A DNA stretch of 64,000 nucleotides from Blastocatellia bacterium UBA7656 (lineage in GTDB: Bacteria > Acidobacteriota > Blastocatellia > UBA7656), in the NCBI GenBank assembly GCA_002483445.1, contig DLHY01000152.1, positions 1 through 64,000 on the forward strand, given 5' to 3'. The translations under genes were made by a program, and so were the position numbers. This document shows positions 1 through 8,125 of the stretch, piece by piece (position 1 is the stretch's first letter; each line of letters opens with the position of its first letter). Below the pieces are notes generated by a model. The model was not told where the DNA came from and made no database searches. It saw only the letters and a program-made list of their open reading frames with translations.

Positions 1-149
1 GACCCTCACCGCGTAACATCAGGTTTTTATTTTGTTCGAGAAACGTTATCACCGCGCGTTGATCATACTCAAGCCAGCAAGCGGGCGCGGGCGCAGCGAC
101 GAAACATTCCTTGATCGTACAAACCGGGGTTGTCGATTTTTTATTCCTG

Positions 150-415
150 TCAAAGTTCTTCTTCGATCAGCCGCTCAAGCTGTCGCGCATCGGGAAGCGC
201 CTCGGCCAGATTTCCCTGAAGTTTGGTCGTGAGCCGGTATTCCGAAACTCCCGCAGGTTTGCTCACATCGCGCGGCGAGTATTCAGCTATCGTTTGCGCA
301 GGATGATTCCGATAGAGGGTTGATCTTCCGGGTGGTGAACGATGTTGTAGAGCGCGGAGAGATAAAAATTCATCTTGCGCGCGCGTTCATTCTGAAACCG
401 ACATATATACTGCCT
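150..415 (-). pseudogene. Remnant of YhcG/DUF1016 PDDEXK-nuclease family gene
   Basis: No intact gene lies here, but the minus strand carries two pieces of the C-terminal half of a YhcG (DUF1016) protein in different frames. The first piece includes KMNFYLSALYNIVHHPEDQP followed by SIGIILRK. The second, after a frameshift near 270-280, reads AEYSPRDVSKPAGVSEYRLT and ends in an EEL-stop at 150-152. In the family these follow each other as ...KMNFYLSAVDDLLRHPDDQPSIGLIL... and ...AEYALRDV.KPIGVSEY... (from memory). A few residues are lost at the junction and the N-terminal part is absent. YhcG proteins are putative nucleases often found on mobile or defence-related DNA. This copy must be dead. 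Positions 1-149 show nothing I recognise. Confidence 0.75.
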
Positions 416-433
416 GCAAGAATTCTGTCGAAA

Positions 434-484
434 GTCAGTCGTCGGGGGTCAGCATTGATGAACGACTGACCCCCGACGACTGAC
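434..484. terminator. Perfect 19-bp inverted repeat at the amidohydrolase 3' end
   Basis: Arms 434-452 and 466-484 are exact reverse complements around a 13-nt loop. The right arm touches the stop codon of the minus-strand amidohydrolase gene, so on that strand the hairpin forms directly after translation ends. There is no clear U-tract. The arms (GTCAGTC, GGGGTCAG) resemble the 7-bp-period intergenic elements described elsewhere in this window. Confidence 0.6.
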
Positions 485-1935
485 TACTGACCGCTGCCTT
501 TCGGCACAGGCGGCGGGCCATCGGGGATGTAAGGCTTGTACACATGCCCTTTCGTTTTCTCCTTGAACTCCGCTTGAATCGCCTCGCGCGTCTTCGCGTC
601 TTCAAAAAGATCGACCATCGTCGCCGCCAATGCTTTCGCCGCGTGCATCATTCCCTTGTGTCCGATAGACATTCCTCCGCACGCAACTACTGGCCATGCG
701 TGCCACGGCGCGTCTTCAGGCGCGGTCGCCACAGACAGGTGCAAAGTCGGCACGACCCAGCTTACGTCAGCCACATCGGTCGACCCGCCCGGAGGGTCAG
801 GCTTAGGGTCTGTGAGAGGCTGAATCCGTCCGTTCATCCCCTTCGCCTCTATCCCGGTGGCGCGCTGAATGGCGCGAGCGAATTCCTGCTCCTGTTCAGT
901 GTAAGTGATCGGGCCGAGCCATGTGAGATTCGAGTGAATGAGTCGCGCGCCTGCCATATTCACGAGCATTTCATAATCGCCCGCCTGAATAGTCAGTCGC
1001 CCTTCGACTCCAGCCATGCGGGCCGCGCCCTGAACCATCTCGCGCACGCGGCCTAAAACTTCCTCGACCCCCGCGCGCTTCGAATCTCTCACCCAGCACC
1101 ACAGCCTGGCGTACTCAGGCACCACGTTAGGCACATCGCCGCCTTTCATAATCGCGTAGTGAATGCGAACCGAAGGACGCACATGCTCGCGCAGCATATT
1201 GATCCCGTGCGTGAAAAGCTCAAGCGCATCGACGGCGCTTCGACCGTTCCACGGATCGAATGCCGCGTGCGCTGTCTTGCCTTTGAACTCGACTATGAAA
1301 TCGACCAAAGCCTGCGTGCTGTCAGTGTCAGCGCGAGTTTTATCCGCCGGGTGCCACGCGAGGCACACATCAAGATCGTTGAACAAGCCTTCGCGCGCCA
1401 TATAAACCTTGCCGCCTACGGATTCTTCAGCGGGCGTGCCGTAGAATCGAATCGTGCCGCGGAGTTTTCCCGCCGCGATGAGTTCCTTGATCGCCACAGC
1501 CGCGCCGAGGCTGGCCGCGCCGAAGAGGTTATGCCCGCAGCCATGACCCGCAGCATCGGCTTCCAGAGCCTCTTTCACGATTGATGCCTTCTGCGAAATT
1601 CCAGGCAGCGCGTCAAACTCTCCGAGTATGCCGATGACGGGCCGCCCTTCGCCGTAGGTGGCAGTGAAGGCCGTAGGCATTCCGGCCACTCCGCGCTGAA
1701 CCTTGAAGCCCTGGCGCTCGGCATAATCGGCGAGCAGTTTCGAAGAGCGCGTTTCGCGCAGAGCGGTTTCAGCGAAAGCCCATATCTGATCGCTCAAGCT
1801 GATGAGTTCAGCTTTGCGCTTTTCGATTGAAGCGACAGCTTCTTCTTTTTTCTTAGGGTCGGCTCCCAGAGTCGTGAGCGGAGAGATCGACAGAACCATT
1901 ACGACGAAAGCAGCAACGAGCGAGCGAAGTTTCAT
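484..1935 (-). CDS. Exported M20-family amidohydrolase (AbgB-like)
   Basis: 483 residues with a clear signal peptide (about residues 1-24, ending ...TTLGA), so the enzyme acts outside the cytoplasm. The body is an M20D amidohydrolase of the AbgB/aminobenzoyl-glutamate hydrolase type. It has a metal-site motif GILGEFDALPG near residue 100, the HGCGHNLFG motif near 131-139, PAEES near 168, and a lid/dimerisation domain in the middle (FKGKTAHAAFDPWNG). AbgB itself is cytosolic, so the exported form suggests scavenging of N-acyl amino acids or peptides from outside. The true substrate is unknown. The start is firm: AAGGAGG lies 6 nt upstream of the ATG. It is a single-gene unit, with no sign of the AbgA partner. 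Confidence 0.85.
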   Translation of the reverse strand: MKLRSLVAAFVVMVLSISPLTTLGADPKKKEEAVASIEKRKAELISLSDQIWAFAETALRETRSSKLLADYAERQGFKVQRGVAGMPTAFTATYGEGRPVIGILGEFDALPGISQKASIVKEALEADAAGHGCGHNLFGAASLGAAVAIKELIAAGKLRGTIRFYGTPAEESVGGKVYMAREGLFNDLDVCLAWHPADKTRADTDSTQALVDFIVEFKGKTAHAAFDPWNGRSAVDALELFTHGINMLREHVRPSVRIHYAIMKGGDVPNVVPEYARLWCWVRDSKRAGVEEVLGRVREMVQGAARMAGVEGRLTIQAGDYEMLVNMAGARLIHSNLTWLGPITYTEQEQEFARAIQRATGIEAKGMNGRIQPLTDPKPDPPGGSTDVADVSWVVPTLHLSVATAPEDAPWHAWPVVACGGMSIGHKGMMHAAKALAATMVDLFEDAKTREAIQAEFKEKTKGHVYKPYIPDGPPPVPKGSGQ

Positions 1936-2074
1936 GCAAAGCCTCCTTATTGATCAAATGCCGGAATGATGTCGAATGCATCCTCAAATCATGAGGAGGT
2001 TGGAACTGACCGAGGTTGGTTGTCAAGGCTCAATACTTAATCTCACTTCATTCCGCTTGAAAGCCGAATCGATT

Positions 2075-2767
2075 TCACTGAGCCGCGCCGTTTTCCATCA
2101 ATAATCCTTTTTCGAGATGACGCGCGCGGGCGGCGTAACCGGCGGCGTGCGGATCGTGCGTGACCATGATGATGGTCTTGCTCAATTCCCGATTGAGCGT
2201 CGAGAGTATCTCTAACACTTCTTCTCCTGACCTTGCGTCGAGATTTCCCGTAGGCTCGTCGGCAAGTATCAAATCGGGATCGACGACTATCGCGCGAGCT
2301 ATGGCCACGCGCTGTTCCTGCCCGCCTGAAAGCTGGCGCGGCAGGTGATCCATGCGATCAGACAGCCCCACGAGATCGAGCGCGGTCTCGACGTTTTTCT
2401 TCCTCTCCTTCTTCGACAGATTAGTGAGCAGCAGGGGCAATTCGACATTCTCGTAAGCGGTCAGCACCGGGATAAGATTGAAGGTCTGAAAAATGTATCC
2501 GATGTGACGGTTGCGCCATACCGCAAGCTGGCTCTCGCTTAACTTTGCTACATCCGTCCCCAGCACATCGACCTCGCCTTCGGTGCATCGGTCGATTCCG
2601 GCGATCAGGTTGAGCAGAGTCGATTTGCCCGACCCCGACGGCCCCATCAATGCGACGAAATCTCCCCGCTCGATATCGAGGCTGACCGAATCGAGCGCGA
2701 CTACATCGAATCCCTCTCGCGCGAACCTCTTGCTCACGTTGCGTATTTTCACAATAGGATCGGACAT
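2075..2767 (-). CDS. ABC transporter ATP-binding protein, MacB/LolD type
   Basis: 230 residues, the usual length for the LolD/MacB-type ATPase. It has Walker A GPSGSGKST (about residues 41-49), Q-loop region FQTFNLIPVL, a signature LSGGQEQRVAIARA (the Q-E after LSGGQ replaces the common Q-Q), Walker B LILADEPTGNLD and the switch histidine in MVTHD. It powers the transporter formed by the two FtsX-type permeases and the periplasmic adaptor encoded just upstream. It is last in the operon and separated from the adaptor by a ~100-bp heptad inverted array (2789-2867). The start is supported by AGGAG five bases before the ATG. Confidence 0.93.
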   Translation of the reverse strand: MSDPIVKIRNVSKRFAREGFDVVALDSVSLDIERGDFVALMGPSGSGKSTLLNLIAGIDRCTEGEVDVLGTDVAKLSESQLAVWRNRHIGYIFQTFNLIPVLTAYENVELPLLLTNLSKKERKKNVETALDLVGLSDRMDHLPRQLSGGQEQRVAIARAIVVDPDLILADEPTGNLDARSGEEVLEILSTLNRELSKTIIMVTHDPHAAGYAARARHLEKGLLMENGAAQ

Positions 2768-2788
2768 CGTTTCTCCTGGTCAGATTGT

Positions 2789-2867
2789 AGGTGACAGGGA
2801 ACAGGCTACAGGTTGCAGAGAAGCGCATTCGACCCTGTTCCCTGTCACCTGTCACCTGTTCCCTGTA
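2789..2867. repeat. Inverted pair of 7-bp-period arrays
   Basis: The left arm (2789-2818) reads as degenerate heptads GGTGACA, GGGAACA, GGCTACA, GGTTGCA. The right arm (2833-2867) reads as CCTGTTC, CCTGTCA, CCTGTCA, CCTGTTC, CCTGTAT. The arms are largely reverse complementary and could form a long hairpin inside the operon, between the adaptor and ATPase genes. It belongs to the intergenic family described in the findings. Confidence 0.8.
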
Positions 2868-2870
2868 TCG

Positions 2871-4235
2871 TCATTTGATCTTCACACGGTCGCCGTCGCT
2901 GAGAGTCGTTGCCCCCTCGGTGACGACCATCTCGCCGCCACTGAGTCCATCCAGCACGTAATAAAAATCGCCCGACTCCTGTCCTGCGCGGATGGTGCGC
3001 ATCTCGACGCGATTGCCTTTGACGACGAAGACCAGACTGATTCCGTCGCGGCTGACGACCGCTGAACGAGGCACCATCACCTGATTGATCGATTTGGTTT
3101 CTCCGGGCTGCTGGTCGGCGAGGAAATTCACGCGGGCGTTCATCTCAGGCCGCAGTTGCTCATCGGGATTTTCGACTTTCACCTTCACCTGCACGGTCGC
3201 TTTGGCGCGATTGGCTTCGGGCGCGATCTCGGCGATGAATCCCGTGTAGCGCAGATTCGGAAAAGATTCGGGAATGATCTCGGCCCGCTGCCCCATTCGG
3301 AGCCGCGCGAAATCGGTCTGGCTGATATCGAGTTCGATCTGCAAATCATCGAGGTCGGCCAAAGAGACGACCGAGGTTCGCGCGCCCCCGTCGCCGAAGG
3401 ACGAGGGAGTTACCATCTCCCCCACTTCGACTATGCGTTGCAGAATAGTCCCTGAAATCGGCGCGCGAATTTCTGTGCTTTCAAGCTGCGTGCGCGCGTA
3501 ATCGAGCGCGGCTTTCATCTGCTGCGCCTCAGCCTCGGCGGCGCGAATCTCTTCCTGGCGCGGGCCTGTTTCAGTGATGTTGCTCGATTGCTTCGCCGCT
3601 TCGAGCAGAGCCGCTGCCGTATCGCGTTGAGCCGTTGCTCGATCCAGATCGGATTTCGAAGCGACGCCTGCGCGATAAAGCTGTTCGATTCTTTCATAGT
3701 CCGCCTGGGCGTTTTTCAAACTGGCTTGAGCCTGAATGACAGCCGCGCGGTCGCGCAATTTTTCCTGCGGGCGCGAGCCTGCGCGAAGCTGATCGAGTCG
3801 GGCCTCTGCCGCCGCAAGGTTGGCCTGAGCCTGATTGACCTGCGCGAGGTATTCGTTGTCTTCGAGCCTTACGAGCGGTTGTCCCTCTTTGACCTTGTCT
3901 CCCTTTTCGACGCCTATCCACTTCACCCGTCCCGTCACCTTCGACCCGACATCGATCTTGTGATGAGCTACCACGTAACCTGAAACTGTGAGCGCCGTGC
4001 TGTTTGTCGAAACAAGACCCCCGGTTTTCACCTCCGCTGTCGAAACGGTTTTGGCCGAAGAAGAGAAGTAGTAATAGCCCGCCGCTGCAAGAGCGACTAT
4101 GGCCGACAGCGCGAGCAGTAATTTTTTCGGGGGAGCGTTTCGCCCTTGATGAGCGGGGGTTCTCTCGATGCGCAGACTTCGGAGCCGCTCGTTAAGCTCC
4201 CTCTTTTCCTCTTCGCTTTTAGGGTTCGTAGCCAT
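2871..4235 (-). CDS. Periplasmic adaptor of an ABC efflux system (HlyD/MacA family)
   Basis: 454 residues. It has a short cytoplasmic N-terminus, one membrane anchor (about residues 36-52, KKLLLALSAIVALAAAGYYY), a barrel-sandwich/lipoyl half (VSGYVVAHHKIDVGSKVTGR), and a long alpha-hairpin rich in Ala, Gln and Arg (QAQANLAAAEARLDQLRAGS onward). The second lipoyl half follows (STEIRAPISGTILQRIVEVG), then the beta-barrel and membrane-proximal domains. This is the tripartite-pump adaptor that links an inner-membrane ABC transporter to an outer-membrane channel. No TolC gene is in the window. I chose the ATG at 4235 because GAGGA precedes it at good spacing. An earlier ATG at 4256 overlaps the upstream stop codon and is also possible. 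Confidence 0.9.
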   Translation of the reverse strand: MATNPKSEEEKRELNERLRSLRIERTPAHQGRNAPPKKLLLALSAIVALAAAGYYYFSSSAKTVSTAEVKTGGLVSTNSTALTVSGYVVAHHKIDVGSKVTGRVKWIGVEKGDKVKEGQPLVRLEDNEYLAQVNQAQANLAAAEARLDQLRAGSRPQEKLRDRAAVIQAQASLKNAQADYERIEQLYRAGVASKSDLDRATAQRDTAAALLEAAKQSSNITETGPRQEEIRAAEAEAQQMKAALDYARTQLESTEIRAPISGTILQRIVEVGEMVTPSSFGDGGARTSVVSLADLDDLQIELDISQTDFARLRMGQRAEIIPESFPNLRYTGFIAEIAPEANRAKATVQVKVKVENPDEQLRPEMNARVNFLADQQPGETKSINQVMVPRSAVVSRDGISLVFVVKGNRVEMRTIRAGQESGDFYYVLDGLSGGEMVVTEGATTLSDGDRVKIK

Positions 4236-4255
4236 TCGATTCCTCACTAAATCCA

Positions 4256-5416
4256 TCAGGCGCGCAATGAATCAACGATTTTGAACCGCGACGCGCGGAT
4301 CGAAGGCAGAAGCGAGCCGAACAGACCGATGCCTGCGCCGAAGATCAGAGCCGATAACATCAAATCAGGCGTCACCCGGAAATTAAAAGCGATCTCGCTG
4401 AAGTTCGTAAAATTAGCCGTCCCGGTAGAGATGAAATTCAGAGGCAGAGCAAGCACGATGCCTATCGCTACACCTCCCATTGCCATCGCAATCGATTCCA
4501 GAACGAACGCCGTCAGTATGCTGCGCCGCTTGAATCCCAGCACCCTGAGCGTTCCTATCTCTCTTGTACGACGCGAGACCGTAGCATACATCGTGTTCAT
4601 TCCGGCAAAGGCGGCACCCACCGACATAATCAGAGAGACGAATACTCCAAGCCCTTTCAGCACGCCTGAAGCCGCGCCCTGCTGGTCTTCGTAAAACTGT
4701 TTTTCAGAGACGGCTTTCAACTGAAGCCTCTGGTCATCCGAGATTCGTTTGGCCAGAGAGTCCATCTCCGACTGATTGTTTACCCTAAGCAGCACGGAAG
4801 AGAAGGAGTCGCGTCGGGTGGTGCTGGCGAGCGAGTTTGCGTCGACCCAAACCTCAGATTCGAAGGCCTTGCCACCGGCGTCGAACTTGCCGACGATGGT
4901 GTAATCGGTTCCCTGTATTCGAAACTTGTCGCCTATATCGAGACCCTGAAACCGCTCTGCGATTCGCGTCGAAACTATGGCTTCGGCCAGACCCGTTTCA
5001 TACATCCGGCCCGCGGCGATCTTGAACCCTGAGCGCAGGCGCGTCGACATCGGGCCGACGCCGCGAATCGTGATATTCGATCCCTGACTCATTCCTTTGC
5101 GGGCGCGATAGATCAGGTTGATCATTTCGGGAGAGGCGAGAGGCTGGTCTCCTTCGCGCGCCACACCTTCCAGAAACATCAGCGTGTTGAGTTTGTCGCG
5201 CTCGACATTGCTGTTGAGTTCCGCCGTGCTGCCCTGGCGAAGCACGATGAGGTTCAGAGGCTCGCCGCTCGTCTCAAGCGTCAGATCGATTCCGCGGGCC
5301 AGCGCCATCACCATCAGGTAGACCCCCACTGTCAGGCCGATGGTCAGCGCCGTAGCCAGCGTCGTCCCTTTGCGAACGGTCAGATTGCGAATGTTGTATT
5401 TCAGTGGCAGCGCCAT
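4256..5416 (-). CDS. ABC transporter permease, FtsX/MacB type (second copy)
   Basis: 386 residues with the MacB/FtsX layout. There is one N-terminal membrane helix (TTLATALTIGLTVGVYLMVMALA), a large extracytoplasmic MacB-like core domain (about residues 45-240), and three C-terminal helices, the first in GVLKGLGVFVSLIMSVGAAFAGMNTMYA. The cytoplasmic loop SRRTREIGTLRVLGFKRRSIL is the conserved coupling segment of FtsX permeases. The ATG overlaps the stop of the upstream permease gene (TAATG), so the two are translationally coupled. The pair probably forms a heterodimer, as in transporters that move lipids, peptides or drugs to the outer side. The substrate cannot be told from sequence. Confidence 0.92.
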   Translation of the reverse strand: MALPLKYNIRNLTVRKGTTLATALTIGLTVGVYLMVMALARGIDLTLETSGEPLNLIVLRQGSTAELNSNVERDKLNTLMFLEGVAREGDQPLASPEMINLIYRARKGMSQGSNITIRGVGPMSTRLRSGFKIAAGRMYETGLAEAIVSTRIAERFQGLDIGDKFRIQGTDYTIVGKFDAGGKAFESEVWVDANSLASTTRRDSFSSVLLRVNNQSEMDSLAKRISDDQRLQLKAVSEKQFYEDQQGAASGVLKGLGVFVSLIMSVGAAFAGMNTMYATVSRRTREIGTLRVLGFKRRSILTAFVLESIAMAMGGVAIGIVLALPLNFISTGTANFTNFSEIAFNFRVTPDLMLSALIFGAGIGLFGSLLPSIRASRFKIVDSLRA

Positions 5417-6561
5417 TATTCAGTACTCCGCAGCGCTTCGGCTATCGTCAGCCCGGAAACGCGATATGCCGAATAACTCACGCTCAGAAGGCCGACCACT
5501 ACTGCAAGCGCAAAAGCCACGATGAGCGTTTCGGCAGCCGGGATGAATGAGTAAAAATTCGGTATGTAGAGGCTCAGGTCGAAGGAGCGAAAGACAGTGG
5601 CGGCAAGGCCGACGCCGAGAGAGGCTCCTAATCCCGCGAGCAGCAACGATTCGCCCACGAAGAGCCAAACTATAGCGCCGCGCTGAAACCCGAGAGCCTT
5701 GAGCGTTCCGACTTCGCGCACTCTTTCGCGCACGCTCATGGCCATGGAATTGGCCATCACCAGAAGGAGCGAAAAAGTGATCGCAGCTATGATGCCGTAC
5801 ATGAACTGTTTGACCCCGCCCATCATCGTTTGGAAACTCAGCGCGAACTCGCGCTCGGTTTCAGTCTTGGTGGGCGCGTCAGTGTTGAGGAATATAGAGT
5901 CTACGGCCTGAGCTATGCGCGGCACGTCCTCGGCGCTTGCGGCAAGGATGCTTAACATGCCGATTTTGTCTTTCGCCCAATCAGGCAGCAATTCGTGTTC
6001 GTTGAGATAGTCGTGATGAAAATAGAGCGTCTTTTCATCACCGCCCGTGTAGACACCCCGAATGATGAATTCCATATCGGTATTGTAGATGGGACTCTTG
6101 AGCGTGATCCTCTGACCCTTTTGAAAGCCGTAGAGCAAGACGAGTTTCTGTCCGACTATCGCTCCCTGTCGATCCTGCTCGAAAGCGCGCCACTCATCGT
6201 CCGACATTTTCATCTCGGTTATGACTTCACGCAACAGGTCAGCGTCGACGGCGAAGTTGGCGAAGAAATTTTTCTCATCCTGATAGATTCCGCCGAACCA
6301 ACTCATCGCCATCGCGCGCTTCACGCCAGACACGGCGGCGATCTTCTGTTTGTGGGCGGTGGGCAGCGGAAAAGTGAGCGAAACCGAATGGCGGGTGGCC
6401 AGCCTCAGAGGATTGGACTCATCGGTTCCGCGAGTGAACTCGGTGACTATGGTCGCCAGCGTGATGATGAGAAAGAGCGACACGATCAGGCTGAGTATCG
6501 CCAGCAGCGAGCGCCGCTTGTTGCGCAGTATGTTCTTCCAAATCAGATGGCTGTATTTCAT
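5416..6561 (-). CDS. ABC transporter permease, FtsX/MacB type (first copy)
   Basis: 381 residues with the same architecture as the next gene: N-terminal helix (RRSLLAILSLIVSLFLIITLATIV), extracytoplasmic domain, and three C-terminal helices with the coupling loop SVRERVREVGTLKALGFQRGAI. It is first in a four-gene operon: permease, permease, adaptor, ATPase. The longest frame begins at 6627, but the ATG at 6561 has GAGGGG six bases upstream and is followed at once by MKYSHLIWKNILRNKRRS, a typical FtsX-type N-terminus. I therefore use 6561. Confidence 0.92.
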   Translation of the reverse strand: MKYSHLIWKNILRNKRRSLLAILSLIVSLFLIITLATIVTEFTRGTDESNPLRLATRHSVSLTFPLPTAHKQKIAAVSGVKRAMAMSWFGGIYQDEKNFFANFAVDADLLREVITEMKMSDDEWRAFEQDRQGAIVGQKLVLLYGFQKGQRITLKSPIYNTDMEFIIRGVYTGGDEKTLYFHHDYLNEHELLPDWAKDKIGMLSILAASAEDVPRIAQAVDSIFLNTDAPTKTETEREFALSFQTMMGGVKQFMYGIIAAITFSLLLVMANSMAMSVRERVREVGTLKALGFQRGAIVWLFVGESLLLAGLGASLGVGLAATVFRSFDLSLYIPNFYSFIPAAETLIVAFALAVVVGLLSVSYSAYRVSGLTIAEALRSTE

Positions 6562-6639
6562 TATCATCCCCTCATTGTTGTCCGCTTTCGCTCCTGCTTC
6601 AAATGCGCAACATCGTACTACAAGCAAACAGGTGTTTCA

Positions 6640-6666
6640 AGTATAAAATACGGTTCCATTTGTAAA
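6640..6666 (-). promoter_or_regulatory. Possible sigma-70-like promoter of the ABC export operon
   Basis: On the minus strand, TTTACA (661-666) and TATACT (640-645) are 15 bp apart, about 80 bp before the operon's first start codon. The boxes are good but the spacing is shorter than the optimal 17, so this is only a candidate. The rest of the 6562-6790 gap shows nothing else I recognise. Confidence 0.3.
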
Positions 6667-6790
6667 AAACCATTCTACTTTGACTGGCGAAACTTTTGAA
6701 AAGTATCAGGCGGATTCATCTCGCCCGCTCGGCACTGACTGATACGCTGTTGGTGTTGGTGGTGTTCTATTGCTGCCTTCGATGCGTATT

Positions 6791-7114
6791 TCACGGACGG
6801 TCATTTGTTGCTCGACACTCTTCGCACTGGCACAACTCGCGCAGACGCTCCCATGTATAAATGCCGTCGTCGTGGCGGTCGCTGAACATGAATTTCACTC
6901 CGTAGCGGCCAACGTGTTCGGCTCCGGTTATGGTCAGATCGTCTACGAGCGTGCGCGGATCGAGTATGCGAAGGCCCGTGATTTCGTTGACGCAACGCGC
7001 GCATCTGCACTCGCCCCTGAGATATCGGGTGTGAAATACGCTCACGTGGCCGTCGTCCCAACTGACGGTCAATTCCTGCGGCCCGGTTTTTTTTATTTCT
7101 GTCGGCGTCGGCAT
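6791..7114 (-). CDS. DUF971 (gamma-butyrobetaine hydroxylase N-terminal-like) protein
   Basis: 107 residues. It is a DUF971 domain, the small zinc-binding module also found at the N-terminus of gamma-butyrobetaine hydroxylases. Visible parts are LTVSWDDGHVSVFHTRYLRG, cysteines in GECRCARC, and the closing GRYGVKFMFSDRHDDGIYTW followed by CQCEECR. Stand-alone DUF971 proteins often sit near Fe-S cluster or Mrp/ApbC genes, but none are here and the role is unknown. The longest frame starts at 7183 inside a heptad array, and its first 23 residues (PCPLSPVPC) are translated repeat. I use the ATG at 7114, which begins MPTPTEIKK as in homologues. Confidence 0.8.
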   Translation of the reverse strand: MPTPTEIKKTGPQELTVSWDDGHVSVFHTRYLRGECRCARCVNEITGLRILDPRTLVDDLTITGAEHVGRYGVKFMFSDRHDDGIYTWERLRELCQCEECRATNDRP

Positions 7115-7117
7115 AAT

Positions 7118-7261
7118 CAGGTTACAGGGAACAGGGGACAGGGGACAGGGAAACGCAATGAAAAAAATGGCTGATAAAAACAAGCTCGATTTCGCCTGAG
7201 CGATTACCTACAGCTTTGATTCTCTTCATACCTGTAACCTGTTCCCTGTAACCTGTCCCCT
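7118..7261. repeat. Inverted pair of 7-bp-period arrays
   Basis: The left array 7118-7150 has heptads GGTTACA, GGGAACA, GGGGACA, GGGGACA. The right array 7231-7261 has CCTGTAA, CCTGTTC, CCTGTAA, CCTGTCC. They are near-complementary and separated by 80 bp. The right arm reaches the stop codon of the enoyl-CoA hydratase gene, and the left arm abuts the start of the DUF971 gene. The unit sequence is close to the element at 2789-2867, so the two are probably related copies. Confidence 0.8.
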
Positions 7262-8039
7262 ATTTGTGATGCCACTTGGGCGGGCGCTTGGCGATGAATG
7301 CCTCTATGCCCTCCACAGGGTCTTTGCGCGACATCAACTTGTTGAGATAGATATCTTCTGATTTCTTCAGCGCCTGATCGAAATTCAGTCCGGCGCTTTC
7401 AACTATCGCGCGTCGGGCCATCTCAAGCGCGGTTGCGCTCAACTGTCTCAGCGCGTTTAGAATTTCTTCGCCCTTCGCTTCAAGCTTGTCGTCTTCGACA
7501 ACGTAATTGACAAGCCCCAGTCGATTTGCGGTCGCTGCCGACATCAACTCGCCCGTCAGTATCAACTCGCGCGCTTTTTTGTCGCCAATGACTCGGGGCA
7601 AAACGACGGCGGCGACGGGCGGGAACGTGCCTATCTTGATTTCAGGCTGGCCGAATCTGGCGGATTGCCCGGCAACGACTATGTCGGCAAAGGCGGCAAG
7701 CTCGCATCCGCCGCCGAGCGCCGCCCCATGGACGAGCGCGATTACAGGCTTCGAGACGATGTTGAGCGTGCGAAAGATGGAATGAAAGGTGTCGAGCATC
7801 TGAAATACCGTCTCCGGCCTGTGTTCTTCAATCGATACTCCCGCCGAAAAAGCGCGTGTGCCGGAAGCGGCGGCAAACACTATAGCGCACACATCCGGCA
7901 TCGAAGCGACGCGATTGACCGCATGGGCGATCTCTTTCATCATCGCGATATTGAACACATTGAGCGGCGCTCGCGCAAAAGACACGCGCGCCACGCGGTC
8001 AGTCACAGCAAATTGAATATCTTTATACGGGCCAGCCAT
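7260..8039 (-). CDS. Enoyl-CoA hydratase/isomerase family protein
   Basis: 259 residues, a normal crotonase length. Crotonase landmarks are the first oxyanion-hole segment (FAAASGTRAFSAGVSIEEH), the second (LVHGAALGGGCELAAFADIV), and the helix-rich C-terminal trimerisation part with GEEILNALRQLSATALEMAR. It resembles hydratases of aromatic-acid breakdown (dienecarboxyl-CoA hydratase/BadK-like), but fatty-acid hydration cannot be excluded. An in-frame ATG at 8129 overlaps the upstream stop (ATGA). The extra 30 residues it would add come from a hairpin repeat (8081-8117) and do not look like crotonase. I prefer 8039, though no good ribosome-binding site precedes it. The start is uncertain. Confidence 0.85.
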   Translation of the reverse strand: MAGPYKDIQFAVTDRVARVSFARAPLNVFNIAMMKEIAHAVNRVASMPDVCAIVFAAASGTRAFSAGVSIEEHRPETVFQMLDTFHSIFRTLNIVSKPVIALVHGAALGGGCELAAFADIVVAGQSARFGQPEIKIGTFPPVAAVVLPRVIGDKKARELILTGELMSAATANRLGLVNYVVEDDKLEAKGEEILNALRQLSATALEMARRAIVESAGLNFDQALKKSEDIYLNKLMSRKDPVEGIEAFIAKRPPKWHHK

Positions 8040-8080
8040 AGTTCGCATGATGCACAGCCATCGGCTTTTTGTCATCCGAG

Positions 8081-8117
8081 CCTGGGAGCGCAAAGACTCG
8101 AATTCGCGCATCCCAGG
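8081..8117. repeat. CCTGGGA...TCCCAGG hairpin repeat
   Basis: Inverted 7-bp ends CCTGGGA/TCCCAGG enclose a second matched pair GCGC/GCGC around a 14-nt loop. It lies in the short space between the LolA-like gene and the enoyl-CoA hydratase. I recall similar CCTGGGAGCGC-type hairpins dispersed in intergenic DNA of Acidobacteriota and Planctomycetota genomes; that is memory, not a search. Confidence 0.5.
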
Positions 8118-8125
8118 CCGCCTTT

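Noticed and set aside
544..1056. Plus-strand frame opposite the first amidohydrolase
   Set aside because: It is a shadow of a well-supported minus-strand gene with signal peptide and ribosome-binding site.
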